Shown here: positions 52,200 through 61,722 of the stretch, in pieces | Layout: each line of letters opens with the position of its first letter | Numbering within the stretch: position 1 is the first letter of the stretch | Assembly: GCA_016285145.1 (NCBI GenBank) | Contig: JAEEQE010000008.1 | Location: 16,915-80,914, forward strand | Length of the DNA: 64,000 nt | Direction of reading: 5' to 3' | DNA from: Bacteroidales bacterium | GTDB lineage: Bacteria; Bacteroidota; Bacteroidia; Bacteroidales; WCHB1-69 | The notes under the pieces: model-generated | The model's database searches: none | What the model was told of the DNA's origin: nothing | What the model saw: only the letters and a program-made list of their open reading frames with translations | Program-made: the position numbers and the translations under genes

Positions 52200-52237
52200 A
52201 TTGATGAGTTTTTAGAATTTCCCCGAAAAATCGTCAG

Positions 52238-52245
52238 CAAAAATA
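52238..52245 (-). promoter_or_regulatory. -7 promoter element of the 1915-residue protein gene
   Basis: TATTTTTG on the minus strand lies 39 nt before the ATG at 52199. Confidence 0.6.
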
Positions 52246-52360
52246 CAATATTTATTATTATTTATCAACAAAAAAAATACAGGTGCAAAAAAAAGGCTGA
52301 CCCCATGACAGATCAGTCCTAAAGTATTCGTATTCATTTGGAGTATTTCAAAACGGAACG

Positions 52361-52402
52361 AAAAAGGAGCCGACACCTTCCGGCATCGTCTCCTTTGATT
52401 TT
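52361..52402 (-). terminator. Terminator of the 2639-residue surface protein gene (family copy 3)
   Basis: Arms AAAGGAGCCGA (52363-52373) and TCGTCTCCTTT (52386-52396) with loop CACCTTCCGGCA; T-rich on the minus strand. Confidence 0.85.
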
Positions 52403-52426
52403 ATGTTTTGTATAAAGCGTGTTCGC

Positions 52427-55400
52427 TTACTTCTTCACGAAGCTCTTCGTCACCACGCCCTTCTCGGTGCTGATGCGCACGAAATACATGCCCGAAGCCA
52501 GCTCCCTCACATCCAGCTCAACCGTATTGGCATTCATCCCAACCGTCTTCAACAACTTGCCATACACATCATACACCTGAACATTGTTCATTGTTAATTG
52601 TTCATTGTTAATTATAAACCGTCCGTTGTTCGGGTTTGGATAGAGGTTAACACCCAGCTCGTAATCGGCGATGCCATCGGGCAAGGTGTTGAAGGAAATC
52701 ATGGCGAATTCGCTGTTCAACTCGTCGCAAACGGCCTGAACGCGCACCTGATACGGCGTGTTGGGCTGCAAGTTGTTGAACACATGGTCCGTATGCGTCT
52801 CCACAATGATCTCTGACCACTCGTCGGTATTCGCCCTGATTTGGACATTCCACCTGTTCTCATCGTCTCCCGGAGTCCATACCACCGTGGCACGATAGAT
52901 GTCGGCAGCCACCGCCAAATCCGTAGGCGCATTGCACACCGGAGCTTGCAAGGTGGTGAAGCTTACACTTGCCGTCCAGTCGCTGGTGAGGTTGTTGTCG
53001 CATACTGCCTGAACCTGCACTTCGTATGGTGTCTCTGCATCCAAGCCTATCAAGTCATATTGGTTGGTGCTGAGCGGTATCACGGTCCAAGTAGTGACAG
53101 CTGTCTTATAGCGGAGATTCCATGAATGGGCATTGTTCTGATCCCAAGAGAGATGAACGGAGGAATAGCCAACATTCGAATACGTCAGGGAGGTGGGATC
53201 CAGACAGACATTAGCCTGCTGGGTGGTAAACGTGAACAGTTCGCTCCACGGGCCAGAGATATTGTTAACGCAGATGGGCTGCGCCTGAAGCTCATAGTTG
53301 GTCATCTCCGACAAGTTGGTGAGCGTGCAGGTGGGCGCATTCACTGTCATCGTAATCCAGTTAGCACCGTTGACAGGTCTGTAGCGCACATTCCAACGCT
53401 GGGCGTCATATCCGTTCCAGCTGACAACAGCTCCCTCCGCCGTGACATTGGAGGCAACGAAGTCTGTCGGACGGTCGCAGACGATGGCCGGCATAACCTT
53501 GATGTCATCAATACAGCAGCGGTACGTGATAAAGGCACCGGTATAGGTGTTTATCCATCGGAACGCGATGCGCGCGCCCGCTGGCACATTCGTCACATAC
53601 AGGAACGTCACCGTATCACGCGTCGGCGAGGTCTCCGGCGACACATCGGAAACTGGCACAAATGAGCTCATATCGTACGGATCCGTGACATAGCCCACCA
53701 TAAGCTGGACGCTCGCGACATCGGATGTGGTCATGCGGCGGGTGAACGCCAACTTCACATTCGACATCGGTTCGTCAAAGAGCGGCAATACGGTCAAAGC
53801 GGTGTCTGTCGGCGTGGCCTGCAGCAGCAGACAATTGGGTGCCGAACTCGGATAGGAATACATGGATGTGGCACTGGAAATGATGTGCGGCTGCATGGCC
53901 GGATAGATGTTTGTGCTGTATCCGCTCCAACAGTCGGGCAGAAAACCAGCTGTCTGATACGTAGCCGTCGTGGTCACGGAATCAAATTTTTCCACGTAAG
54001 GCAATGACATCATTCCATTGCATATTGTTTGAGCATACACTGGTCCGATAAACTGGCTGCTGTCAAACACCGAGCATCTTGTACCCACCTCGAACGCATA
54101 CGTCGTACCCGGCTGCAAACCCGTCACCACATACGGATGCGTGGTGACATTCCGGATATAGGTATAGTTGCCCGTACCCTGCTCCGCGTAACGGATCGTA
54201 TAACTCATCGGCGATTGCGACAGTCCTGCATTCCAATCCAACGTGACGGAATTGTTGGTTGTCGAGGTTGCCACTAAGTCTTCTGGCTCGAAACAGTTGG
54301 GTAGAGCCGAGATTTTCACATTATCCACATACACATAATTGTAACCTGTCGTCCATGTCAGGAAGGCAATATAATGCCCTTGGCCTGTATAGTTGGTAAA
54401 CAGGATCCTATACGGAATATTCTGATCCACCAAGGTGGTGTAAATGGTATCCATCGGTACAAACGTGCTGATGTCATACGGGTCATCCATCACACCCACA
54501 TAGAGATTATACCCCATGGTAGCGGATCTGAAGTCAAACTGCAGCTGCAGGTCGCTGACATTGAAATCCAACGGCGGTGTGGTCGCCAAGGAGTACTTGT
54601 CAAGACCTGAAGAGAAATAGAGAGCGGAACCGGTGACATGCGGGTATTGTGTCGTGGTCGAGAAATTGCTCATGCGCTCCCAGCATGACGGGAACACATC
54701 CGGACCAACGCTCACCACGTTATTGAAATCTTCTTCAAATGGCAGCGTAGAAATCGGCACACAATCGGTACGGAACGAGCATTTCTGGCTCCACTCGCTT
54801 CTTTCAAGGGTGTCGCACACCGAGCGCACATACGCATCGTAATAGGTGGCCGGAGTAAGGTTGGTGAGGAGAAGGGAATCCTCCGTTGTTATAATAGAAA
54901 CGGCACCCGACGAAACAGAAGGATTGAAGCCCATAGGACCGTAAACAAGCTGCCAGCTGTTTTCCGTATTGCCGGGCCGCCAGCCCAACTTCGCGGTGGT
55001 CGTCGTCAATTCTTGAACAATGAGATTGGACGGACGCACACAGCCAGGTGCGTACGTGACGGACAAGTTATCCATATAAAGGGTGGTTCCCGTAGATACA
55101 GAATGCAAAGCGATAAACTTGCCCGTTCCCAGATAGGATGTCAACGGAATATGGAACTCGTTCCACACGGTGGTCCGTGCCTGCACTGTCTCCACATGTT
55201 CAAACGTGCTGGGGTCATTCGGGTCGCTCATCACACCCACCTCCAACGAATAGTTCAGATTACTGAATCTGCCAAAGAAGTTCAACTGCAATTCATTAAG
55301 CGTTGCATCCAGTTCCGGCAGAACGACATACGCCTCCGCCGCAGAACCGGCAATCATATAGAGGGAATTACCACTGTAGCAAGTGGAATTGTTATTTACA

Positions 55401-58400
55401 TAAACGGTACCATTACCTATTTTCCGCCAGCAGTCCGGCATGATGGACGGTCCGTTGTCGCCACTGTCGAAATCCTGAACATACGGAATGGTATGTGGCG
55501 AGCAGCCCGTGGTGAAGGAGCACGGCTCCGACCACGAAGAAAAACCGCCGTTGGGACATACGTTCCGGAGATAAAATGTGTAGGTCGTATTCGGCTCCAG
55601 ATTATCCAACACAAACGAATGGTTCTGATTGCTTACCAGATAAGTGGTGGCGGTATCCGGACGGAAGCCAGGGACGCCATACACATACTCGCAAGTATTG
55701 ATATTGGAAGTAGAGAACCACGTCATCTCGGCCTGATCAGATGTGATATTCCGTGCCGCCACACTCAACGGAATGAAACAGTCTTCGGCTATATCCAATA
55801 CGAGATTGTCGATACGCAAGGTGTTGAACTTGACACCATCACCGCAGCGGATGGCAATAAAACGTCCATAGCCTGTATAGGTGGCGAAAAAGATTTCCTC
55901 ATCCTCCCAAACGCCCAGCGTGGAGGGCACGATGCTCTTTATCGGCACAAATGTGTTCGGATTCATGGGATTGTTCATCACACCTACCACCACACCATTG
56001 TCGGCAGTAGTGCTCTTGGCCTTGAATGTCATCTTCAGGCTGCTGATATCTATCGTGCCATCTATCTCCGGCAAAACGGCAATGTCGAAATAGGCGGATG
56101 TGGCGTAACAATAAAGTGCTCCTGGAGGGGAATAAACATTCACGTCTGACGTGGAAACGTACGGGTAATTTGTAATCAACCCACTAAAATATTTGAGCCA
56201 ACAGGGTGGCAGATTGTAGGCGATGGTCAACACACTGTCGAAATTCTCCACGTATGGTATAGTGGTGATGGCATCGCAAAGGGTTGTCCCCATCACAGGA
56301 TCCGTGTAATCGGTCCCCGTGCCAGAACACACCGACTTGACCTTGAAATAATAAGTGGTGCCGGGTAATAACTGGTCTATTGTGAAAACGGTGTCATAAA
56401 TATAGGGGAACGACATCCATTGGGTTGCGGTGTCCTCCCTATAGGCTATTTCCCATTCGTACTCCGTATCGCCCGGTATCCAGGAAAGAGTGACGGATGT
56501 CAGGGACACCGAATCAATTTTCACCCTCTTCGGTTTGAAGCAGGTGGGGACATAATCCAGTACAAAATTATCCAGAAGCATCGACATATTAGAAGTTCCA
56601 CCTCCTATCAGAAAGGCTACGAAACGTCCGTTGCCCGCGTAGTCGTTGAACATGACGGTCTTCTCTTCCCAAACGGCCGCAGCATCCACCCGGATAGTAT
56701 CGTAGGGAACAAAAGTGGCGATATCCGAGGAGTCGGTCATAAAGCCAATCTGCAACCAAGTAGTGGAGGTGCTGCCTCTGACGCGGAACGTGGCGGCCAA
56801 GGTCTGGATATTGATGGCATCATCAATCCGGGGAGTGGCCGCGAATGATGAATAATAAGGAGGCGTCTGACCACTGCCGTTACTGCCACTGTAGAAAAGA
56901 AAAGCAGCGGGTGCCGAATAGTGGTAGTTGGGGTCAAAATAGGGCAGATAATTATAACTCGGATTATCGCAACCGTGTGTCCAACAATCAGGATAGGTGT
57001 AAGGAAGAGTCATATCATAATGGTCAAAATTCTCCTTGTACGGAAGATTGGCTATCGGCCCGCATCCGGTCATGAAGACATACTCCACCGACCAGTAGCT
57101 AAGGCTGCCCGGCCCACAATATGATTGCACCTGCACCACGTAGGCGGTGGAAGGTATCAGGTTGATGAAATTCTTGCTGTTGCCGACCTCCTGGTTGTAC
57201 TCTGTCCAATCCTCATTCCCATACAAGGGTTTGATGCGCACATTCCATAGGGCAACTATAGGATCATTCGTCCAAGTAGCTGTCGCCGTTGTGGCGGTGA
57301 TGTTGCTGAACCATACACTATCGGGACGGGGACAGGAATTGGTGACGTTCAAATCAAGGTCATCAATGTAATAGGCATACGCATTCGAACCTGTAGGATG
57401 GATGGCGATATAGCGATTGTGACCAGTGAGATGGACGCTGTCGAAGGAGATTTCCACAAACTGGTAGCTGTTGCCCGCCGGCAGTTGTACCGAACGAACC
57501 AACTCAAACGTCGTGGTATCACAGGGGTTGCTCATCACGCCCACATCCAGCGTGCCGCCGGCGGAGTTGTGACGGCTGGCCCAGAAGCTGAGCGTCAGCG
57601 TTTCAATATCGGCATTGATGGCCGGCGAAGCCATCCAACAATAATCATTCCCGAAACGCATAGAGTTGGTACCACTATGCGCATGATTGCTCTGCTGATG
57701 CACCGACGGCAATGTGATGGTGGAAACATACGCCGAAGGACGGGTCCAACACTCCATGTAGGATAAATCCTGCATAAAGTCGAAATTCTCATAATAGGGA
57801 ATTTCCAACGGATCGGAACAAAGCGTATAGAAAGTCTCGGTAAAGGTATATGCACTCTCGCCCGCAGAACAGACCACCTTCACCTTGAACAGATATTGAT
57901 GATTGTCCAAAAGCCCACTTACTGTATTGAAGGTATCCGTGATGTTTGGAATTTCAATCCATTGGTCATCGGTAGCCTCCACATCACGATAAGCCAACGT
58001 GTAGGATTGCGCGACTGTTCCCGCTGCCGGCGACCATGAACAGGTGATGGAATTGTCTGTCGCAGCCGTCTGCACCAAATTCTCTGGCTGGGAACAGTTG
58101 GCCACTGCCACTACCAGATTGTCCATATAGACGGTATTGAAGCCCGAAAGGGGCTTTGGAGCCTTCAGGGCAATACGCCCTGCGGGACCTGTGTAATTGG
58201 CAAAGGAGACCGCAAACGGCGCATACACGTTGGTGGTAGGCTCAATACTGCCCACCTGAACAAAGGTGCTGAAATCCATCGGATCGCTCATCACCCCCAC
58301 CAGAACCTTACCCACATACATGCCCGAGTTGTTGATCTCACGAGCCATACAACTCAACTCCAAAGAGCTGATCGGATTCGTGAAGGCCGGCAGTATGACA

Positions 58401-60346
58401 TAGTTGTCGCCATACGTGGCAGACGATGCGCTGGTTTGGAATTGAAGCAGGTTGCTGCCGCCATAGGCGTTGGCCACTGATGTGTAGATGCCCGGATAAT
58501 TTGATGATGCCACCGAATTTCTTTTAATCCAACACGTTGGCACCGGAAAACCCGTTGTCGTATTTCCCGTATAGCCTTCGAAATCCTGAACGTATGGGGC
58601 GGTGAGTTCAGGGCAGGCCGTCACAAACGACACCGATGTGGTGTACCAGGCCTCTCCGCCGCAACCGGGTTTCAATCGGATTTCCATCGTATAAGAAGTT
58701 GACGGATTCAATCCAGTAATCGTATAGAAGGTATCCGTAATTGGCTGTACGTCAATCCAATTCTCTTCTCCCGCCTCGCGATAGCTGATCAGATAGTCAG
58801 CCACACCCGTGGAGGGCCACGACAACTGTACCGAAGAGGAGGTGATTCCTGTGATGTCTATATCCGTAGGATACATACAATCGCTGGCAAAAATGCGGAA
58901 ATCATCCACATACGACAAGGCACCTAAGGAGAGGAGTGTGATATAACGCCCTTGGAAAGCATAGTTAGACAAGTCCACCGTTACTTTTTGCCAGTTGGTG
59001 TTGGAGGCCGGGTTCACTGTGCCAATAGGCGTGAATGTGTTTATATTGGTCGGGTCCGTCATATATCCTAACCGCATAATCGCCGCCGAGGTGGCATTAT
59101 CCTTTCTCATCATAAACTGCACCGTAACATGACGCAGCATGGTGTCATGAGGCAGCGGCGGGGCAACAATGTAGGAGCCTGTGGTGTTCGCCGCGTTCAT
59201 GTACACACAGGCATTATCGGTATAGCCATTCGTGGTAATATAAGGATACGACGTGCTGTTTATGGAATACAACCGATGCCAGCAAGGCACATTGAAATGT
59301 CCTAATCCTGTGGTCAATCCCTCAAACGACTGCATATAGGGCAGTGAATCCAGAATGCACGGGTCCACCGGCGCGTTGTCTGTCACCACGCACGTCTGCT
59401 GCGACATGGCCGGCGTGCCCACACTGTACACTGCCTCCACTGTATAGCAGTATTGCGTGGTTTCTGCCAGGCCGGTGTCTGTATAAGAATAACCTTCCAC
59501 TAAAGAGGTGTTCACCTGAAGACCATTTCTATAAATATTGTAACCGGCAAGATGGTCAGTGACAAACTCGCCCCGCACTATCAGCGGCAGGCCCATCTGC
59601 TCTAAGGAGGCGTTGTCCGTCATCGGCAGCCACAAGCCATTATCCTGCGAGTATTGCACCGCATTACCTGTGCTCAACTCAGCCACCGTGGCACGCGGCA
59701 CTGCATACACATCGCCCGGTCGCGAACCTGTGAAGCACACCGCAACCCAATAAGTGCCCGCCGCCAACGATGTGTTAATCTGCGCCGACACTTTCATGAT
59801 CGGGCGCGTGGTGTCCGCCAAATTGGTGTTTGTGGTACGGAAAATACCCGACCACTCGGTCGAAGCCATGCAGTTCACCGCATTGCCGGACCAAATGGGA
59901 ACAGCCGTGGAGTCCTCCGGACGACTATTGTAAATGCGCACATAACAACCCGTTATCGTAGAGATTGTTCCGCTGTTCGACTGGAAAGCATAAAAGTCAA
60001 TGTATGTCACCTGCGCCGAAGCGGCCAATGTGAAGTCGTCCGCCAGCCAGTACGAATGGTTTAAGTCCGCAGTATTGGCGGTTGCCCTATAGGACAAGGT
60101 GCTTTGTCCACCGTAAAGGGCACACAAATCCGCCCCGTGATAGCCCGCTCCGGGCCTTGTGACCATGTCGGCAGTATTGTACAGATAGGCACGCGTGGGT
60201 TGCGTGGCCCCCGCCGGCACACCCCAATCCAAACGCACCGAAGATGATGACAATACCGTTGCCGTCACATTCTGCGGCGGGTTGTTCTGGGCCATTGCCA
60301 TCATAGACAAAAATAGAGTTGCAAGCAACAGGTGAATCTTTTTCAT
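52427..60346 (-). CDS. Giant modular surface protein, paralogue of the 2651-residue protein, T9SS type A (2639 residues)
   Basis: The order matches the protein at 29073-37028: signal peptide (MKKIHLLLATLFLSMMAMAQ), N-terminal unit (HSYWLADDFTL, TYWVAVCFTGS, SLEQMG), eight jelly-roll plus FN3 modules, three more FN3 domains and a T9SS type A sorting domain. Corresponding modules keep the same landmarks: CWTHGC in module 4, GNGT in module 6, TYQTAGFLPDCW in module 8. This points to duplication of a whole gene. The C-terminal FN3 differs (CNAPTDLAVAADIYRATVVW), while the sorting domain is nearly identical, so exchange has affected only parts. A surface adhesin-like role is inferred. It has its own -7 element and terminator. 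Confidence 0.85.
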   Translation of the reverse strand: MKKIHLLLATLFLSMMAMAQNNPPQNVTATVLSSSSVRLDWGVPAGATQPTRAYLYNTADMVTRPGAGYHGADLCALYGGQSTLSYRATANTADLNHSYWLADDFTLAASAQVTYIDFYAFQSNSGTISTITGCYVRIYNSRPEDSTAVPIWSGNAVNCMASTEWSGIFRTTNTNLADTTRPIMKVSAQINTSLAAGTYWVAVCFTGSRPGDVYAVPRATVAELSTGNAVQYSQDNGLWLPMTDNASLEQMGLPLIVRGEFVTDHLAGYNIYRNGLQVNTSLVEGYSYTDTGLAETTQYCYTVEAVYSVGTPAMSQQTCVVTDNAPVDPCILDSLPYMQSFEGLTTGLGHFNVPCWHRLYSINSTSYPYITTNGYTDNACVYMNAANTTGSYIVAPPLPHDTMLRHVTVQFMMRKDNATSAAIMRLGYMTDPTNINTFTPIGTVNPASNTNWQKVTVDLSNYAFQGRYITLLSLGALSYVDDFRIFASDCMYPTDIDITGITSSSVQLSWPSTGVADYLISYREAGEENWIDVQPITDTFYTITGLNPSTSYTMEIRLKPGCGGEAWYTTSVSFVTACPELTAPYVQDFEGYTGNTTTGFPVPTCWIKRNSVASSNYPGIYTSVANAYGGSNLLQFQTSASSATYGDNYVILPAFTNPISSLELSCMAREINNSGMYVGKVLVGVMSDPMDFSTFVQVGSIEPTTNVYAPFAVSFANYTGPAGRIALKAPKPLSGFNTVYMDNLVVAVANCSQPENLVQTAATDNSITCSWSPAAGTVAQSYTLAYRDVEATDDQWIEIPNITDTFNTVSGLLDNHQYLFKVKVVCSAGESAYTFTETFYTLCSDPLEIPYYENFDFMQDLSYMECWTRPSAYVSTITLPSVHQQSNHAHSGTNSMRFGNDYCWMASPAINADIETLTLSFWASRHNSAGGTLDVGVMSNPCDTTTFELVRSVQLPAGNSYQFVEISFDSVHLTGHNRYIAIHPTGSNAYAYYIDDLDLNVTNSCPRPDSVWFSNITATTATATWTNDPIVALWNVRIKPLYGNEDWTEYNQEVGNSKNFINLIPSTAYVVQVQSYCGPGSLSYWSVEYVFMTGCGPIANLPYKENFDHYDMTLPYTYPDCWTHGCDNPSYNYLPYFDPNYHYSAPAAFLFYSGSNGSGQTPPYYSSFAATPRIDDAINIQTLAATFRVRGSTSTTWLQIGFMTDSSDIATFVPYDTIRVDAAAVWEEKTVMFNDYAGNGRFVAFLIGGGTSNMSMLLDNFVLDYVPTCFKPKRVKIDSVSLTSVTLSWIPGDTEYEWEIAYREDTATQWMSFPYIYDTVFTIDQLLPGTTYYFKVKSVCSGTGTDYTDPVMGTTLCDAITTIPYVENFDSVLTIAYNLPPCWLKYFSGLITNYPYVSTSDVNVYSPPGALYCYATSAYFDIAVLPEIDGTIDISSLKMTFKAKSTTADNGVVVGVMNNPMNPNTFVPIKSIVPSTLGVWEDEEIFFATYTGYGRFIAIRCGDGVKFNTLRIDNLVLDIAEDCFIPLSVAARNITSDQAEMTWFSTSNINTCEYVYGVPGFRPDTATTYLVSNQNHSFVLDNLEPNTTYTFYLRNVCPNGGFSSWSEPCSFTTGCSPHTIPYVQDFDSGDNGPSIMPDCWRKIGNGTVYVNNNSTCYSGNSLYMIAGSAAEAYVVLPELDATLNELQLNFFGRFSNLNYSLEVGVMSDPNDPSTFEHVETVQARTTVWNEFHIPLTSYLGTGKFIALHSVSTGTTLYMDNLSVTYAPGCVRPSNLIVQELTTTTAKLGWRPGNTENSWQLVYGPMGFNPSVSSGAVSIITTEDSLLLTNLTPATYYDAYVRSVCDTLERSEWSQKCSFRTDCVPISTLPFEEDFNNVVSVGPDVFPSCWERMSNFSTTTQYPHVTGSALYFSSGLDKYSLATTPPLDFNVSDLQLQFDFRSATMGYNLYVGVMDDPYDISTFVPMDTIYTTLVDQNIPYRILFTNYTGQGHYIAFLTWTTGYNYVYVDNVKISALPNCFEPEDLVATSTTNNSVTLDWNAGLSQSPMSYTIRYAEQGTGNYTYIRNVTTHPYVVTGLQPGTTYAFEVGTRCSVFDSSQFIGPVYAQTICNGMMSLPYVEKFDSVTTTATYQTAGFLPDCWSGYSTNIYPAMQPHIISSATSMYSYPSSAPNCLLLQATPTDTALTVLPLFDEPMSNVKLAFTRRMTTSDVASVQLMVGYVTDPYDMSSFVPVSDVSPETSPTRDTVTFLYVTNVPAGARIAFRWINTYTGAFITYRCCIDDIKVMPAIVCDRPTDFVASNVTAEGAVVSWNGYDAQRWNVRYRPVNGANWITMTVNAPTCTLTNLSEMTNYELQAQPICVNNISGPWSELFTFTTQQANVCLDPTSLTYSNVGYSSVHLSWDQNNAHSWNLRYKTAVTTWTVIPLSTNQYDLIGLDAETPYEVQVQAVCDNNLTSDWTASVSFTTLQAPVCNAPTDLAVAADIYRATVVWTPGDDENRWNVQIRANTDEWSEIIVETHTDHVFNNLQPNTPYQVRVQAVCDELNSEFAMISFNTLPDGIADYELGVNLYPNPNNGRFIINNEQLTMNNVQVYDVYGKLLKTVGMNANTVELDVRELASGMYFVRISTEKGVVTKSFVKK

Positions 60347-60410
60347 AATATTGTTATTTAATTAAAAATCAAGTTTTTAGATGTCGGCTTTTTTTATAAA
60401 TATAAAATGA

Positions 60411-60418
60411 CAAATATA
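60411..60418 (-). promoter_or_regulatory. -7 promoter element of the 2639-residue protein gene
   Basis: TATATTTG on the minus strand, a perfect TAnnTTTG, is 65 nt before the ATG at 60346. Confidence 0.6.
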
Positions 60419-60532
60419 TATAAAAAAGATAAAACCTATTAGGTATCCCCAAAAAACAAAAAGTTATTCTATCCTTTCATCTGTCGAGTGTGAAAAGGAT
60501 CATACTGAAGAAGAGACCGCCTCGACAATATC

Positions 60533-61486
60533 CTATTTACACTTCGGATTCTGAATGATTTGCTGGATTTGAGGAATCTCCAAATCCAAATATACCGCTA
60601 TTTGCTCCAAACTCATCCCATGGGTCATAAGGCGTATTATCAATTCACGCTTCCCTGTCAAAACACCTTGCTCCATACCTTGCTGTAAACCTTGTTTTAA
60701 ACCTTGTTCCAAACCTTGTGCAAGACCTTGATTGAGACCCTTTTCCATCGCTTTCTTTACTGAGAAATCAAAGATATTCTGACTGTCGCGTTCATGCTTG
60801 AGGTTGTCTTCATAATTCAAATACTCTTGACGACTCAGATTCGCGATTTCCGCCTGCTCGAACAGTTGATCGAAGACAGGCTCGCACAACTCCGCCGGAC
60901 GTTCTTCCAGTTGTTCCAGATTACACATCACATACGTCCATTTATCCAGCATCGTTTCAAGTTCTCCCACGCTTTTTCGAAACTTCGGCAATTCTATGTA
61001 GAAAAATGTCAGCTTTTCGTAAAACACGCTGTGATTGTGCGTGTCCAGCAACTTCACTTCATGACTATAATAGGTGTCCGAATCCTTGTCGTCCGTGAAT
61101 TCGAAATTCACAATCCCTACCGTGTAGATCCCCTTCAACTCGAAATTCCATTTCCCTTTCACCGCTTGCTCCTGTATCGGGAACGTTGTGTAGTAGATAC
61201 TCCTGTCCTTGAAAAAGGGCTGCATGGAGTTCTGCATCTCCACGATGAGCTTTTCCCCTCGCTCATTGTCACATTGCACGTCCAACACTCCATAGCGAGA
61301 ATCCCGCACCATCCCCAAATGCTCATTCCGTGTATATGTCACATCCCGTATTACCTCGTAACCTTCCAGCAAAGCATTCAAAAAACTGATCAACAGCGCC
61401 TTGTTCGCCTCCGTGGCAAACAATCGCTTGAATCCGAAGTCGAATCTCGGACATACATATCGTGCACCATAACCCCTGTTTATCAT
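60533..61486 (-). CDS. Rpn-family PD-(D/E)XK nuclease (transposase-like)
   Basis: The 317-residue protein belongs to the Rpn/PDDEXK_2 family, often annotated as transposase, whose studied members (E. coli RpnA) are recombination-promoting nucleases. Visible are the start ARYVCPRFDFGFKRLFATEANK, the nuclease core GVLDVQCDN plus KLIVEMQNSMQ (Asp and Glu-x-Gln), and the block RSIYYTTFPIQEQAVKG. The C-terminal tail carries a heptad-free QGL repeat (GLAQGLEQGLKQGLQQG) typical of the family. The ATG at 61486 is chosen because a -7 element lies 28 nt before it; the frame stays open for another 34 codons. It sits alone between two surface-protein genes. Terminal inverted repeats are not seen. Confidence 0.88.
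   Translation of the reverse strand: MINRGYGARYVCPRFDFGFKRLFATEANKALLISFLNALLEGYEVIRDVTYTRNEHLGMVRDSRYGVLDVQCDNERGEKLIVEMQNSMQPFFKDRSIYYTTFPIQEQAVKGKWNFELKGIYTVGIVNFEFTDDKDSDTYYSHEVKLLDTHNHSVFYEKLTFFYIELPKFRKSVGELETMLDKWTYVMCNLEQLEERPAELCEPVFDQLFEQAEIANLSRQEYLNYEDNLKHERDSQNIFDFSVKKAMEKGLNQGLAQGLEQGLKQGLQQGMEQGVLTGKRELIIRLMTHGMSLEQIAVYLDLEIPQIQQIIQNPKCK
60651..60730 (-). repeat. Short tandem repeats coding the QGL tail
   Basis: Repeated 12-nt-like units of CTTGTTTTAAACCTTG type encode the QG[LM] tail of the Rpn protein. Such repeats can change in number between strains. Confidence 0.6.
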
Positions 61487-61657
61487 ATATGTGTTTTTTA
61501 ATTTTTTCGAGCGCAAATATAATAAAAATATATTAAAACAAACAATTAAATTAAAATATTTTTTATATTCTGCATTTTTAACAATCAATTCTTAATTTTA
61601 AACACTGATAATTGGAGTTAAGAAACTTTGAATTTTGAAAATGCCCCCTTCACAAAA
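61487..61657. other. Intergenic region upstream of the Rpn gene
   Basis: A/T-rich spacer. It holds the Rpn gene -7 element at 61514-61521 and no gene. Confidence 0.5.
61514..61521 (-). promoter_or_regulatory. -7 promoter element of the Rpn-family gene
   Basis: TATATTTG on the minus strand, 28 nt before the ATG at 61486. Confidence 0.65.
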
Positions 61658-61700
61658 AAAAAAGGAGCCGACGCCTTCCGGCATCGGCTCCATTGAAATT
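61658..61700 (-). terminator. Terminator of the rightmost surface protein gene (family copy 4)
   Basis: Arms AAAGGAGCCGA (61661-61671) and TCGGCTCCATT (61684-61694) enclose CGCCTTCCGGCA; the A/T tracts continue on both sides. Confidence 0.85.
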
Positions 61701-61722
61701 TTTTCGTGTATAACGTGTGAGG

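Noticed and set aside
60533-61486. Insertion sequence around the Rpn gene
   Set aside because: The Rpn family is often named transposase, but no terminal inverted repeats or target duplications were found at the gene ends.
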